NCBI RefSeq assembly: GCF_026650985.1
Contig: NZ_CP086239.1
Coordinates: 2,294,001 to 2,358,000, forward strand
DNA from: Clostridium estertheticum
GTDB lineage: Bacteria > Bacillota > Clostridia > Clostridiales > Clostridiaceae
Direction: 5' to 3'
Length of the DNA stretch: 64,000 nucleotides
Shown one piece after another: positions 7,633 to 17,350 of this stretch. The notes beneath the pieces were generated by a model. The model searched no databases. It had not been told where the DNA came from and was given only the letters and a program-made list of their open reading frames with translations. How positions within the stretch are numbered: the stretch's first letter is position 1; every line of letters starts with the position of its first letter. The translations under genes and the position numbers were made by a program.

Positions 7633-8700
7633 TTACTTAGATGATTTATCTATTGCTTCCCACAAACCATTTAAGTATGTTGCTCCTAGTGCTCTATCGT
7701 ACAAGCCATAACCCGGCATTGCAATCTCATCCCAAATCATTCTTCCATGATCTGGTCTTATAGGTCCTTCCATACCAATATCATAAAGTGCTTTCATAAT
7801 TTCAAACATATCTAATGATCCATCAGATGATAAATGTGCTGCTTCATCAAATTTACCTGGTGCAAGGTGTTTAATATTCCTTAAATGAGCAAAATGAATT
7901 CTTCCTTTGAAACTTCTAATCATATCAGGAATATCATTGTCAGGGTTAGATCCTAAAGAACCTGTACACAATGTTAGTCCATTATTCATAACAGGAACTG
8001 CATCTAACATTCTTTGAATGTTTTTCTTATTATTTATAACTCTTGGTAGTCCATATACAGACCATGCTGGATCATCTTGATGAATAGCCATCTTCATTCC
8101 TAGCTTCTCACAAGTTGGCATAATTTTCTTAAGAAAATACACAAGGTTTTCAAATAATTTTTCTTCATTTACATCTTTGTAAAGTTCAAATAATTCTTTT
8201 ACTCTTGCAAGTCTTTCTGGTTCCCAACCTGGCATTATAAATCCATTAGAATTAGAATCTATTTGTTCAAACATTTTAGTTGGATCTATTTTATCAATAA
8301 GCTCCTGATCATAAGAAAGCACTGTAGAACCATCTGCTCTCATCTTTGCAAGATTAGATCTCGTCCAGTCAAATACAGGCATAAAATTGTAACAAACTAA
8401 ATCTATACCCTCCTTTGCTAAGTTTTCAAGAGTCTTAATATAGTTTGCTATATACAAATCTCTTGTTGGAAGTCCAATTTTAATATCATCATGAATATTT
8501 ACACTTTCAATACCACTAACCTCAAGGCCTGCAGCTTCTACTTCCTTTTTCATATCTTTAATTGCCTCTGTACTCCAAACCTCTCCCGGTTTAGTGTCAT
8601 ATAGTGTTGTGATAACCCCTACACAACCAGGAATTTGTCTTATTTGTTTTAAAGTTACACTGTCATATTTACTTCCAAACCATCTTAGTGTCATTTTCAT
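7633..8700 (-). CDS. uxuA: D-mannonate dehydratase
   Basis: This enzyme dehydrates D-mannonate to 2-keto-3-deoxygluconate in hexuronate catabolism, using a divalent metal. The sequence shows the family start MKMTLRWFG and the blocks GIESVNIHDDIKIG, CYNFMPVFDWTR, MAIHQDDP, LCTGSLG, HLRN and RPDHGRM that supply catalytic and metal-binding His/Asp residues. I place the start at 8700 because the AGAGGGGA ribosome binding site is correctly spaced for it, whereas the GTG 24 bases upstream overlaps that site. The length (355 aa) fits Firmicute UxuA. It lies close to the DlgD/YhcH locus, supporting a shared sugar-acid role, but has its own leader. Confidence 0.92.
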   Translation of the reverse strand: MKMTLRWFGSKYDSVTLKQIRQIPGCVGVITTLYDTKPGEVWSTEAIKDMKKEVEAAGLEVSGIESVNIHDDIKIGLPTRDLYIANYIKTLENLAKEGIDLVCYNFMPVFDWTRSNLAKMRADGSTVLSYDQELIDKIDPTKMFEQIDSNSNGFIMPGWEPERLARVKELFELYKDVNEEKLFENLVYFLKKIMPTCEKLGMKMAIHQDDPAWSVYGLPRVINNKKNIQRMLDAVPVMNNGLTLCTGSLGSNPDNDIPDMIRSFKGRIHFAHLRNIKHLAPGKFDEAAHLSSDGSLDMFEIMKALYDIGMEGPIRPDHGRMIWDEIAMPGYGLYDRALGATYLNGLWEAIDKSSK

Positions 8701-8749
8701 ATTAATATTCCCCTCTTTCTTCACAGTATAATGTAATATACTACTTGCA

Positions 8750-8765
8750 TGTTTACGTTTTCACA
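8750..8765. promoter_or_regulatory. Candidate cre (CcpA) site upstream of uxuA
   Basis: On the minus strand TGTGAAAACGTAAACA fits the core TGNAANCGNWNNCW. It lies about 50 bases upstream of the chosen uxuA start and is consistent with glucose repression. Confidence 0.5.
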
Positions 8766-8907
8766 TAATTAATACTAACCTATATTTGATGAATTAAATC
8801 ACCTATAGGTAGTAAATATTTCTAATAATATAAAAAGTTTAAATCAGTATACTTGTATACTAGCATAGCAATGAATAATAGTCAAGATTTAGAAATAATA
8901 TTAATTT

Positions 8908-9285
8908 CTATCCATCATACTCAACCAAAGACTTTTTTAAATTTCTTACTCCACCTCTTGGGTCATCCACATCTCCTATATATCTAGGAATTAAATGCAC
9001 ATGCAAATGGTTTATAGTTTGCCCCGCGTATGTTCCTACATTAATACCTATATTATATCCCGCTGGTTCATATTGAATATCAAACATCTCTTTTACCTCA
9101 TGCAGTAATTTGTATATTGCTTTAATCTCTTCCTCTGTCGCCTCAAAAAAGTTAGCAAAATGCCTTTTTGTTATTATTAAACAATGACCATTATTTACTG
9201 GGAAATGATCAAGTATTGCAACTGCATACCTGTTTTCTACTATTATTTCGGATTCATTGATATTGCAAAATATACATTCTGACAT
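8908..9285 (-). CDS. HIT-family (histidine triad) nucleotide-binding hydrolase
   Basis: This 125-residue cytoplasmic protein carries the histidine triad HLHVHLIP (His93, His95, His97; His97 is the expected nucleophile) and an N-terminal CxxC (ECIFCNI, residues 4-7) that often binds zinc in the Hint/Fhit branch. HIT proteins hydrolyse nucleotide phosphoramidates or dinucleoside polyphosphates. The start at 9285 has a good AGGAGA ribosome binding site. It appears monocistronic, with a terminator separating it from the terC-like gene upstream. Confidence 0.9.
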   Translation of the reverse strand: MSECIFCNINESEIIVENRYAVAILDHFPVNNGHCLIITKRHFANFFEATEEEIKAIYKLLHEVKEMFDIQYEPAGYNIGINVGTYAGQTINHLHVHLIPRYIGDVDDPRGGVRNLKKSLVEYDG

Positions 9286-9358
9286 CGTTATCGTCTCCTT
9301 TTAATATTATGTTATCATCTTAGGTTCTATTTTCCATTACAGTATTAATTCTATAACA

Positions 9359-9391
9359 AAAAAACTGTACTATTAAGTACAGTTTTTTTAA
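9359..9391. terminator. Bidirectional-looking terminator between terC-like and HIT genes
   Basis: ACTGTACT / AGTACAGT forms a tight stem flanked by seven A and seven T. It directly follows the TerC stop on the minus strand. Confidence 0.85.
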
Positions 9392-9400
9392 TATTCGTTC

Positions 9401-10093
9401 TTATGTATTATGTCCAAAAGCTGTTTTTTCTTTTTCCGCTCTTTTTATTACTAAGTATCCATACAACAATATGCCAATGGCAAAAACCCATGGAATTATC
9501 ACTGAAACTGTATTTGAAAGGCCTAAATATTTTATTGTTATATTATCCTCGAGTATCATTTTAAATGAGGTGTGAGCTAATATTGCACCACCTAAGAATA
9601 TAACAATAGGGTGATCTTTCATTAAGTTTGCAACAAATCGACTTCCGTAAAAAATTATTGGTATGTTTATCAAAATACCGATAACAATTAGTAAAACATT
9701 GCCATCTGCTGTACTTGCTATTGCAATTACATTATCAAGACTCATACTAATATCCGCAATGATAATTACAGCTACAGCTCCCCAAAATTTATCTGCTTTT
9801 TTTACGTCACACTCTACTTCTTTAGTCTGAGGCTTAATAAAGTCCCATGTTATTTTTACTAAAACAAGTCCACCAACTAACTTAATCGGCAACCACTGTA
9901 TAGCCATTATTTGAGTAATGACACAGGCAAATAATACTCTTAATCCTATAGCTCCGGCTATTCCTATAAAACTAGCTTTCTTCGCAAATTTAGGTGATAG
10001 ATTTTTTGTTGCTAGTGCTATAACACCTATATTATCACCAGATAATGTTAAATCAAGTATTGTAATTTGCAGTACTCCTATTATAAAAACCAT
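9401..10093 (-). CDS. TerC/YjbE-family membrane protein (probable metal exporter)
   Basis: This 230-residue protein has about seven membrane segments. It has the two family signature motifs: LSGDNIGVIALA in an early helix and MSLDNVIAIA in a middle helix, each with membrane-embedded Asp-Asn. TerC/YkoY/YjbE proteins export Mn2+ or help metallate secreted proteins. I looked upstream for a yybP-ykoY manganese riboswitch, which often precedes this family, and did not see one. The ATG at 10093 follows a GGAGA ribosome binding site. The role in metal homeostasis is by family. Confidence 0.85.
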   Translation of the reverse strand: MVFIIGVLQITILDLTLSGDNIGVIALATKNLSPKFAKKASFIGIAGAIGLRVLFACVITQIMAIQWLPIKLVGGLVLVKITWDFIKPQTKEVECDVKKADKFWGAVAVIIIADISMSLDNVIAIASTADGNVLLIVIGILINIPIIFYGSRFVANLMKDHPIVIFLGGAILAHTSFKMILEDNITIKYLGLSNTVSVIIPWVFAIGILLYGYLVIKRAEKEKTAFGHNT

Positions 10094-10349
10094 TAAAGTC
10101 TCCGTTTGTATCTCCTTCTTTCACTTGGCATTAAAATTCATCACTTAACACAAACCTTAACAACGATTTTTTATATTTTCTAAATCATTTCTAAACTTTA
10201 CACTCTTTCTATAATATACCCTATATTTTACTATATTACAATGATTTTAGGTAGAAACCTTTCATATCACTACCATAACTATATGCCTTCTTATTATATT
10301 TACTTATTAAGTTTATTCATTTTAACGCAAATATATCACTAATAAGGTT

Positions 10350-11843
10350 CTATTTGTTTTTAGAATGTTTCTCCTTAGGGCTCTTTCCATGTATCTGTTC
10401 AATTTTTTTTGTATCTTTTCCCACCTTTGTTTGTGGCGGTGTAGCTTGAACCATCTCTTTACCTAGGCTTAAAACTATACTTATTTTACCACCTTTTTCA
10501 TAAGCTGTATTTACCACAGGCGACTGACTAATAACTAACCCCTTATCAATACTATCACTATAATTACTTGTTACATCCCCAAGCAAAAAATCATTATTAA
10601 CGGCCGCCTGTCTTGCACTATCTTGAGTTTTCCCAATAAGTGAGGGTGCAAATTTCTTTTCAATTACTTGTACTTTGGGAACAATAGTTTTCACAACTGT
10701 AGCTTTCGTATTAGTAGCTGCCTTACCCCCACTCACATTCCTATTGGATAGAGATTTTCCTAAAGCGACAATACTAATAATCAAAACAATCGACGTTATA
10801 ATTATAATAGCCTTTTTATTCCTACTAATCTTCTTTATATGTATTACTTCACTTTCTTTCTTTAGTATTGTTTCCTCAGCCAATGGTTTTTGAAAAACTG
10901 TTTTATCAAAAATTTCTTCCTTACTCATAACTGTTGTTAAATCATCTCTTATATTGGAAGCTACTACTGTGTCCATAATTTTTGTAGCGCCATCTATTTC
11001 ACTATTTACTATAACTTTATAATTAGGATTTTCTTTAATAGCACCTATAACCTCTGACATTTCGCTCGCCGTTTGGTATCTTTTAATAGGTTCCTTTTGC
11101 ATAGCCCTTAAAATTACCTGGTTTATATTTTCAGGTATGTCTGTAACAATATCTTTTGGCGCAGTAATTGGCCCCTGAATATGCATCATAGCTATGGTAA
11201 TGACACTTTCTGCATTATAAGGTACTTTCCCTGTAACCATTTCATACATTACAATGCCTAATGAATATATGTCTGTTCTGCCATCCACAAAACTTCCTTT
11301 GGCTTGTTCTGGAGAAAAATAATGTGCAGTTCCCATTACCTTATTAGAATTGGTTACAGTCCTTGAATCAGCAACTTTAGCTATTCCAAAATCCATGACC
11401 TTAACCATTTCATCCTTGGTTATCATAATATTATCCGGCTTTATATCGCGATGAATTATACCGCTAGTATGTGCACACTGGAGAGCTTTTGCTATTTGAA
11501 AAACTATATCTAAAGTCTTCTTGGATGTAAGCCTTCCATTTTCCTTTATTATTTGCTTTAATGTTTTTCCATCAACATATTCCATAACTATAAAATTAAC
11601 ATCATTTTCCGAGCAAACATCATGAACGTTCACTATATTGGGATGTGATAATTTTGCAATTGAAGTAGCTTCCCTTTTAAACCTTGAAACAAACTCATCA
11701 TCATTACTTAACTCTGCCTTTAATATCTTTACAGCGACAAATCTATTTAGCACATGGCACTTTGCTTTATAAACAGTTCCCATGCCACCCTCGCCAATGT
11801 TCTCTAATAACTCATATCTATTTAAAAGAAATGTCCCTATCAT
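10350..11843 (-). CDS. PrkC-like Ser/Thr protein kinase with one PASTA domain
   Basis: The 497-residue protein has an N-terminal Hanks kinase domain (residues ~10-270) with GEGGMG, the Lys of VAVK, HRDIKPDN and DFG, so all catalytic residues are present. A membrane helix (residues ~345-365) leads to a single extracellular PASTA-type repeat (~395-465) and a Lys-rich tail. Such kinases sense muropeptides or lipid II and phosphorylate cell-wall and germination proteins. Classical PrkC has three PASTA domains and is linked to a PP2C phosphatase gene; here there is one domain and no phosphatase gene beside it. A large class B PBP gene lies divergently next to it, which suggests a wall-related role. 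Confidence 0.9.
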   Translation of the reverse strand: MIGTFLLNRYELLENIGEGGMGTVYKAKCHVLNRFVAVKILKAELSNDDEFVSRFKREATSIAKLSHPNIVNVHDVCSENDVNFIVMEYVDGKTLKQIIKENGRLTSKKTLDIVFQIAKALQCAHTSGIIHRDIKPDNIMITKDEMVKVMDFGIAKVADSRTVTNSNKVMGTAHYFSPEQAKGSFVDGRTDIYSLGIVMYEMVTGKVPYNAESVITIAMMHIQGPITAPKDIVTDIPENINQVILRAMQKEPIKRYQTASEMSEVIGAIKENPNYKVIVNSEIDGATKIMDTVVASNIRDDLTTVMSKEEIFDKTVFQKPLAEETILKKESEVIHIKKISRNKKAIIIITSIVLIISIVALGKSLSNRNVSGGKAATNTKATVVKTIVPKVQVIEKKFAPSLIGKTQDSARQAAVNNDFLLGDVTSNYSDSIDKGLVISQSPVVNTAYEKGGKISIVLSLGKEMVQATPPQTKVGKDTKKIEQIHGKSPKEKHSKNK

Positions 11844-12188
11844 ATATATTTTGCCCCTCCTACGAAGAATATTACCATATATATTATATCATAACTTATG
11901 AAAATGAATGGGTCAAAATGTGTGTATAGATTTATTTTGTCGAATCATGTATGATATGTATAAGATATGTGATATAATTATTCTAAAAATAGCCTAGCGT
12001 AGTTGCTGGGCCATTTGCATTTTAATACATTGATGTAATTGACAAAGCTTGCATCTAGACGTATATTTAAAACGCATATGAATTGCAATGTTTCACAAAG
12101 TCACCATTTAGGTTGTTTTTTTAAGAATGCTGACAGATACTGATAATTTTATTATACAAAAAAAATGAAAGTATAAAATGGTGATGAA
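11844..12188 (+). other. Divergent promoter region and long leader before the PBP gene
   Basis: This 345-base gap holds a TATAAT box at 11973-11978, a TATAAG at 11959-11964 with TTGTCG 16 bases upstream, and then a 7-bp hairpin (GCCTAGC / GCTGGGC, 11991-12010). These imply a leader of about 180-200 bases before the PBP start. The leader shows no riboswitch I recognise. A PBP-proximal ribosome binding site is weak. Confidence 0.45.
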
Positions 12189-14924
12189 ATGAAAAAAAAG
12201 AAAAAATTTAATAGGTATAATATTCTTTCTATAATTATGTTAGCTATGTTTTTAATAATAGGTGCAAAATTGTATTATTTACAAGTATTCAAAGGAGATT
12301 ATTACAAAACGCAGGCTGAAACTATTAATTCTGCAAAGCTTGTAACCGTAGCTGCCCCAAGAGGCCTCATAACAGACAAAAACGGAATAAAACTTGCGAC
12401 TGAAACACTAGGTTATAACCTTACATATACAAGTACAACTGATACAAGCAAGGATAACAAACAGCTATTTACAACATTACAAAAAGTATTTAAAATTTTA
12501 GATGATAATAAAGAAATCCAGACAGACAATTTCGCATTAAAGATTAATCCATACAGATTCGAATTTACTTCAAATGATGCTAAGGGAAATCAAACCCTGC
12601 TTTTAAGATTTTTAAAGGATAGAAACCTTCAATTGACTATATTAAAGACGAAATTTGAAAATAAAAAAGAAGAAGAGTTAAGTTCCTCTGAAAAAACTGC
12701 TCTTAATAATGAGCTTTTAAAACTAACTCCAGAACAAATTTATAACAAACTTCTTGTTAAATATAAGGTGAAAGATGGACTTGCAAGTTTGAATATAAAT
12801 GCAACTCCAGATGTGCTAAGAAGATATTTAATTATAGAAGACGGTATCAGCATGAACTTTTTTTCTGATTATAAATCAATTAATGTAGCAACTAATATGA
12901 AGCTAAATACATCGCTTATATTCGAGCAAAGCCTCTCAGACCTGCAAGGTTTTAAAGTGGAAAATCAGCCTATGAGGGAATATCCATATGGCCAACTTGC
13001 TTCATCAGTCCTAGGATATATAAGCAAAATAAACTCAGCTGATAAAGTTAAGTACGCAGCAAAGGGTTATGACACGAGTGTAGATTATGTTGGAACTTCT
13101 GGAATTGAAGCTGCAATGGAGAGTAACCTTAAAGGGACTAACGGGGAAAAAGATATAAATGATGATTCTAATGCAATAGTTAAAAATACCGCTCATAATA
13201 AAAAAGCAATTCCAGGCAAAAATGTTCAACTTACATTAGATGCAAATATGCAATATGCCACCGAAAACGCTTTAAATACTGAAATGAAGAGATTACAAAC
13301 TGCAGGAACTTCAGGTGGCGACCTAGATGTATCAAATGCTACAAGAGGTGCAGCTGTTGCAATAGATGTTAATACTGGTGGAGTACTAGCCCTTGTAAGT
13401 CTTCCAGGTTATAATCCAAATGATTTCTCTACAACACAAGGTTTAACTGAAGCTCAATCAGAAAAATATTTTAATCCAGATTATCAAAAAATGGCAAAAG
13501 CTGATAATCTATCAGCAGATTTAACTGATTATATGTTTCCAATAGACAAAAGTATAAAAGGAAATACAACCCTTAGAAAGGATAAGTTTGATTATTATCC
13601 AAAATACCTATATAACTATGCAACTATGTCACTTATCCCTTCAGGTTCCACATTTAAGCCAATGACTGCAATTGCAGGTCTTGAAGCTGGAGTTATAAAT
13701 GGTGATTCAACTTACGATGATGAAGGCGGGTATGATATGGGTGGTGAAGATAAAATAGGAGGTCCAAATTGGAATCCCTTTACATCAGATGGTCGAAATG
13801 GCATTGTAAATGTAGTTAGTGCTATAAGGAAATCTAGTAACCCATTTTTTATGAATGTAGGTCAGAAATTAAGAGAAAAATTTGGGGATGATGTCTTAGC
13901 TAAATATGCATGGATGTTTGGCCTAGGAGCTAATCCTAATTCAACGAGTCCCGGTACCGGAATAGAAATAAGTGAGAATTTTGGGCAAGTATATAATACT
14001 GTGTCACAAAAAAACTTATCAGCATCACAATATCTTTTAAGTATTGAGCAAAATTTAACTAACGGAGTTTCTAGTTCTGGTGCAAGCTTTCCCCCAGTAG
14101 ATTTATATGATAGAGATGATGATACTAGTATTGTTTCTGATGGTAAAAAGCTTTCAGAAATTAAAACACAAATTAAAAATTATATAAGGGATTCTGTAAA
14201 AAACGGAACCTTTTCTAAAAGTAATTATGTAGGTTTATTTAAGCAATTAATTGCAGCTGATCCTACTTACAAGAAACAAAAATTTACTGATGCTAATATA
14301 AATGCAGTTGTAACTGATGTATACTATCAGGCAGTGCAAACAGGTCATGGTTCTTTGAGTTTGCCATACAATATGTTCATTGCATCAATTGGTCAAGGCA
14401 TGGACAATTTCACGCCTCTACAGATGGCAAATTATATAGCAACCCTTGCCAATGGTGGAACAAGATATAAAATTCATTTAGTTGATAACATAAAAGATTC
14501 TAATGGAAAATTAATATCTCAAACGAAACCTGTTGTGATAGATAAAGCTAATATGAGTGCCGAAACTAGAGATCTAGTTATGCAAGGCATGAATGGTGTT
14601 ACAGGTGCAGGTGGTGGTACAGACGGTACTGCGTATGCAGCACTTGGCGATTTCCCTATACCTACAGGTGGTAAAACAGGTACAGCACAGTTTACTGAAT
14701 CTAGTATACAAAGTAAAATTGGTAGAGGCGATTATGCGTGGTATGTAGGTTATGCACCCGCTGACAATCCTAAAATTGCAATATCTGTAGTTATATTTGA
14801 TGGTGGTTATGGTTCTGATGCTGCAAAGATTGCTAGAGGTATGTACGAGAGTTATTTTAAAAATGATCCTCGAATGAAACAGTATCAAAATCATTATGAC
14901 ATAAAATTAAAACGGATTAAATAA
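12189..14924 (+). CDS. Class B penicillin-binding protein 2 (transpeptidase)
   Basis: The 911-residue protein has a short cytoplasmic Lys-rich start, one membrane anchor (~10-32), a long dimerisation domain and a C-terminal transpeptidase domain. Catalytic motifs are complete: S487TFK (SxxK), SSN (SxN) and K829TG (KTGTAQF). It cross-links peptidoglycan during elongation or sporulation (MrdA/SpoVD type). It is longer than the usual 600-720 residues, with extra low-conservation stretches in the dimerisation region (~115-210) and between SxN and KTG (~600-700). The adjacent divergent PASTA kinase may regulate it. A terminator follows directly. Confidence 0.9.
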   Translation: MKKKKKFNRYNILSIIMLAMFLIIGAKLYYLQVFKGDYYKTQAETINSAKLVTVAAPRGLITDKNGIKLATETLGYNLTYTSTTDTSKDNKQLFTTLQKVFKILDDNKEIQTDNFALKINPYRFEFTSNDAKGNQTLLLRFLKDRNLQLTILKTKFENKKEEELSSSEKTALNNELLKLTPEQIYNKLLVKYKVKDGLASLNINATPDVLRRYLIIEDGISMNFFSDYKSINVATNMKLNTSLIFEQSLSDLQGFKVENQPMREYPYGQLASSVLGYISKINSADKVKYAAKGYDTSVDYVGTSGIEAAMESNLKGTNGEKDINDDSNAIVKNTAHNKKAIPGKNVQLTLDANMQYATENALNTEMKRLQTAGTSGGDLDVSNATRGAAVAIDVNTGGVLALVSLPGYNPNDFSTTQGLTEAQSEKYFNPDYQKMAKADNLSADLTDYMFPIDKSIKGNTTLRKDKFDYYPKYLYNYATMSLIPSGSTFKPMTAIAGLEAGVINGDSTYDDEGGYDMGGEDKIGGPNWNPFTSDGRNGIVNVVSAIRKSSNPFFMNVGQKLREKFGDDVLAKYAWMFGLGANPNSTSPGTGIEISENFGQVYNTVSQKNLSASQYLLSIEQNLTNGVSSSGASFPPVDLYDRDDDTSIVSDGKKLSEIKTQIKNYIRDSVKNGTFSKSNYVGLFKQLIAADPTYKKQKFTDANINAVVTDVYYQAVQTGHGSLSLPYNMFIASIGQGMDNFTPLQMANYIATLANGGTRYKIHLVDNIKDSNGKLISQTKPVVIDKANMSAETRDLVMQGMNGVTGAGGGTDGTAYAALGDFPIPTGGKTGTAQFTESSIQSKIGRGDYAWYVGYAPADNPKIAISVVIFDGGYGSDAAKIARGMYESYFKNDPRMKQYQNHYDIKLKRIK

Positions 14925-14951
14925 AGAGAGCCTAGTGGGCTCTCTTATTTT
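14924..14951 (+). terminator. Terminator after the PBP gene
   Basis: AAGAGAGCC / GGGCTCTCTT forms a strong stem with a four-base loop and a T-rich 3' side. It may also end the convergent kinase transcript. Confidence 0.85.
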
Positions 14952-14984
14952 TGCTGAATTATATTTATTAAAACACATATTTTA

Positions 14985-16445
14985 TTAATAAACATCTGAA
15001 AATTCTACTTTAATATTTTGTTTTTCATTTCTCATTGCATTATTAAATTGAATATTTTCATTAATTACTTGTTTTGAAGGAAATCTAACCGTAAACTTAC
15101 TTCCTATCCCAAGTTCACTTTCAACATTTATACTACCACCAGATAATTCTACAATCGACTTAACTAAAGTTAATCCAACACCTGTACCTTCAGCATTTCG
15201 TGATAGTGATTTGTCTATCTGGCTATATTTATTAAATATTGACTGCAAATATTTTGTGTCAATTCCAATTCCATTATCTTTAACAGATATTTCAACAAAC
15301 TCAATGTTATTTTTAATATTTACAAATATTTGACCACCATCACTTGAAAATTTTATCGCATTTGATATAATATTTAATACTACCTTATCTACCTTTTCTG
15401 GGTCACAAGCAATAATCTTTTCTTCTACATCTGTATCAAAAACAATATTTAGCCCTCGACTTTTTGTAAACTCGGTTACAGCTATTACCATATCTTCTAC
15501 AACTTCAACTATATTATTATTAGATAAATTTAACTCAAAGATTCCAGATTCAATTCTAGATAAATCAATAATGTTATTAATGAGTTTAGACAATCTATAT
15601 GCATTACGCTTTATTGCGTCTATATGTTCAATCGTTGAATTTTTATTTTCATATAGTAACCCACTGTCACAATACATGTCCAATAATTGGGCTGCGGACA
15701 ATATAACATTTAGCGGTGTTTTAAGTTCATGAGATATATTGGTAATATACTCCTCTTGACTAGTTAGTACCTTTTGCAAGTCTTCATTTACTTCATCTTT
15801 TTTCTTGATTTGTTTATGCATACAATTCCAAATACAACTAATAAATATAAAATTACATGCAATAAGTATAACCCCTAAAAAAACCAGTAAATATTTATGG
15901 ATTTTTTGAGTTTTTACAACTTTGTTACTGGAACTATTTATCTGTGAGTTAATATCATTTAGTAAAATATTATCAGTTACCCTAAATTCATCTACTAACT
16001 TTTTACCTTTAGTTAAGTTCAATTTTGCCTGATCTGACTCCCCAGACTCCACTAATAAAATTTGCTGGTAAAAAAATCTTTGAATATATTGTCTTTGCTT
16101 ATCAATTAGGTTAATAGTGTCATTATTTAATCCTACTTCTCTTAATTTATTAAGAGAATCGTAATATTTTTGAATTCCTATGCTTTCTGAATAATATGGT
16201 TCTAAAAACACTTTATTTTCTGAAATAATATAGGCTCTGATTCCTGTTTCTTGATTAATTAATGATGTTAAAATTTGCAATGAAAATATTTTACCTGGAA
16301 GTATTCTTTGTGAAATAAAATTAGATTCTATACGTACTTTATTCATACTGTATGTACTAAATAAGATTATAATTAATGATAAACAAGCTGCTGAAAAACA
16401 TCCCAGCAACATAACTTTTTTGCTTTTATAGTCCATCTTATTCAT
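14985..16445 (-). CDS. Orphan CHASE3-domain sensor histidine kinase
   Basis: The 486-residue membrane kinase has TM1 (~12-32), an extracytoplasmic CHASE3-like sensor (~35-175, containing QETGIRAYIIS), TM2 (~185-205), a HisKA domain with the phospho-acceptor His in ISHELKTPLN and a HATPase_c domain (N box NIISNAIKFS, G1 DNGIGID, G2 GTGVGLTLVK). All catalytic elements are intact. No response regulator lies next to it, and in Clostridium orphan kinases often act on Spo0A or other distant partners. The signal and partner are unknown. Confidence 0.88.
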   Translation of the reverse strand: MNKMDYKSKKVMLLGCFSAACLSLIIILFSTYSMNKVRIESNFISQRILPGKIFSLQILTSLINQETGIRAYIISENKVFLEPYYSESIGIQKYYDSLNKLREVGLNNDTINLIDKQRQYIQRFFYQQILLVESGESDQAKLNLTKGKKLVDEFRVTDNILLNDINSQINSSSNKVVKTQKIHKYLLVFLGVILIACNFIFISCIWNCMHKQIKKKDEVNEDLQKVLTSQEEYITNISHELKTPLNVILSAAQLLDMYCDSGLLYENKNSTIEHIDAIKRNAYRLSKLINNIIDLSRIESGIFELNLSNNNIVEVVEDMVIAVTEFTKSRGLNIVFDTDVEEKIIACDPEKVDKVVLNIISNAIKFSSDGGQIFVNIKNNIEFVEISVKDNGIGIDTKYLQSIFNKYSQIDKSLSRNAEGTGVGLTLVKSIVELSGGSINVESELGIGSKFTVRFPSKQVINENIQFNNAMRNEKQNIKVEFSDVY

Positions 16446-16727
16446 AACAATTATCCCTTCTTCTCAAAAGCTTGTACTAAAATTAAATCGAAAATCAATT
16501 TATTTTAGTACGGCTATCATAAAACGACTTGTTTTTTTACATATTATTACATAACATTTGATTCACCTTAATTAATATACCACAATATGTGACATATTGG
16601 TATATTTTTGTTAAAACAAAATCAAATTTATTTTTCTAATAATTTTTCTAGATATTTAGTATATTATTAGAAATGCTAAAATAAATTACTATAGTATATT
16701 TAAAAATAATAAATGATTGGAGATTAT

Positions 16728-17303
16728 ATGAGAAAACCTTATTATAAACAAAATTCAATAAACCCCTGGTTTTTAACTTTAATTCTTATATTTATCTTCA
16801 TAATATATATGATTTTTACTATTTTCTCAAATTCTAAAACTCCCTTAAATAAAGCTAAATATATAACAAACGGGCAACAATACAGTTCATTAATAAATGG
16901 GAATGATTTAAAAGCCTATTCTGATACTTTTCTAGGAATGCATTACTTATGGGGTGGCACAACACCTGCAATATCTGATACTTTTGGAAAATATATGAGT
17001 GGAGGATTCGATTGTTCAGGATTTGTAGCATATACTTATAAACATTTTGGTATAGATTTACCTAGAACGACTATGGAGCAGGTAAATGAAGGTATTTCTA
17101 TTAATATGAATGATCTTAGAAATGGGGATTTGGTCTTTTTTGAAACAAATCCAGATCTACCATACCAGGTCTCTCACGTTGGAATATATATTGGCAGCAA
17201 TAAATTTATACATTCTCCAAAATCCGGTGACGTTATAAAAATCTCTGAATTGACGGGATATTACAAAGAAAAATTTGTTATAGGTAAGAGGATATTAAAA
17301 TAA
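16728..17303 (+). CDS. NlpC/P60 cell-wall endopeptidase, membrane-anchored
   Basis: This is a 191-residue protein with an N-terminal membrane anchor (~13-34) and a C-terminal NlpC/P60 domain. The catalytic triad is visible: Cys96 in FDCSGFV, His150 in SHVGIYIG and His162 in FIHSPKSG. It probably cleaves D-gamma-glutamyl-diamino acid bonds in peptidoglycan outside the membrane. I chose the ATG at 16728 because the GGAG at 16719-16722 is spaced for it rather than for the ATG at 16713. There is no SH3 or other binding domain, so it is a minimal member of the family. Confidence 0.9.
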   Translation: MRKPYYKQNSINPWFLTLILIFIFIIYMIFTIFSNSKTPLNKAKYITNGQQYSSLINGNDLKAYSDTFLGMHYLWGGTTPAISDTFGKYMSGGFDCSGFVAYTYKHFGIDLPRTTMEQVNEGISINMNDLRNGDLVFFETNPDLPYQVSHVGIYIGSNKFIHSPKSGDVIKISELTGYYKEKFVIGKRILK

Positions 17304-17350
17304 GTGCTATAGCAAATGGATTCTTCATTAGCTAGGCACTCGTTACTTTG

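Noticed and set aside
10094-10349. yybP-ykoY manganese riboswitch upstream of the TerC-like gene
   Set aside because: I looked for the conserved GGGGAGUAG and related helices on the minus strand and did not find them.
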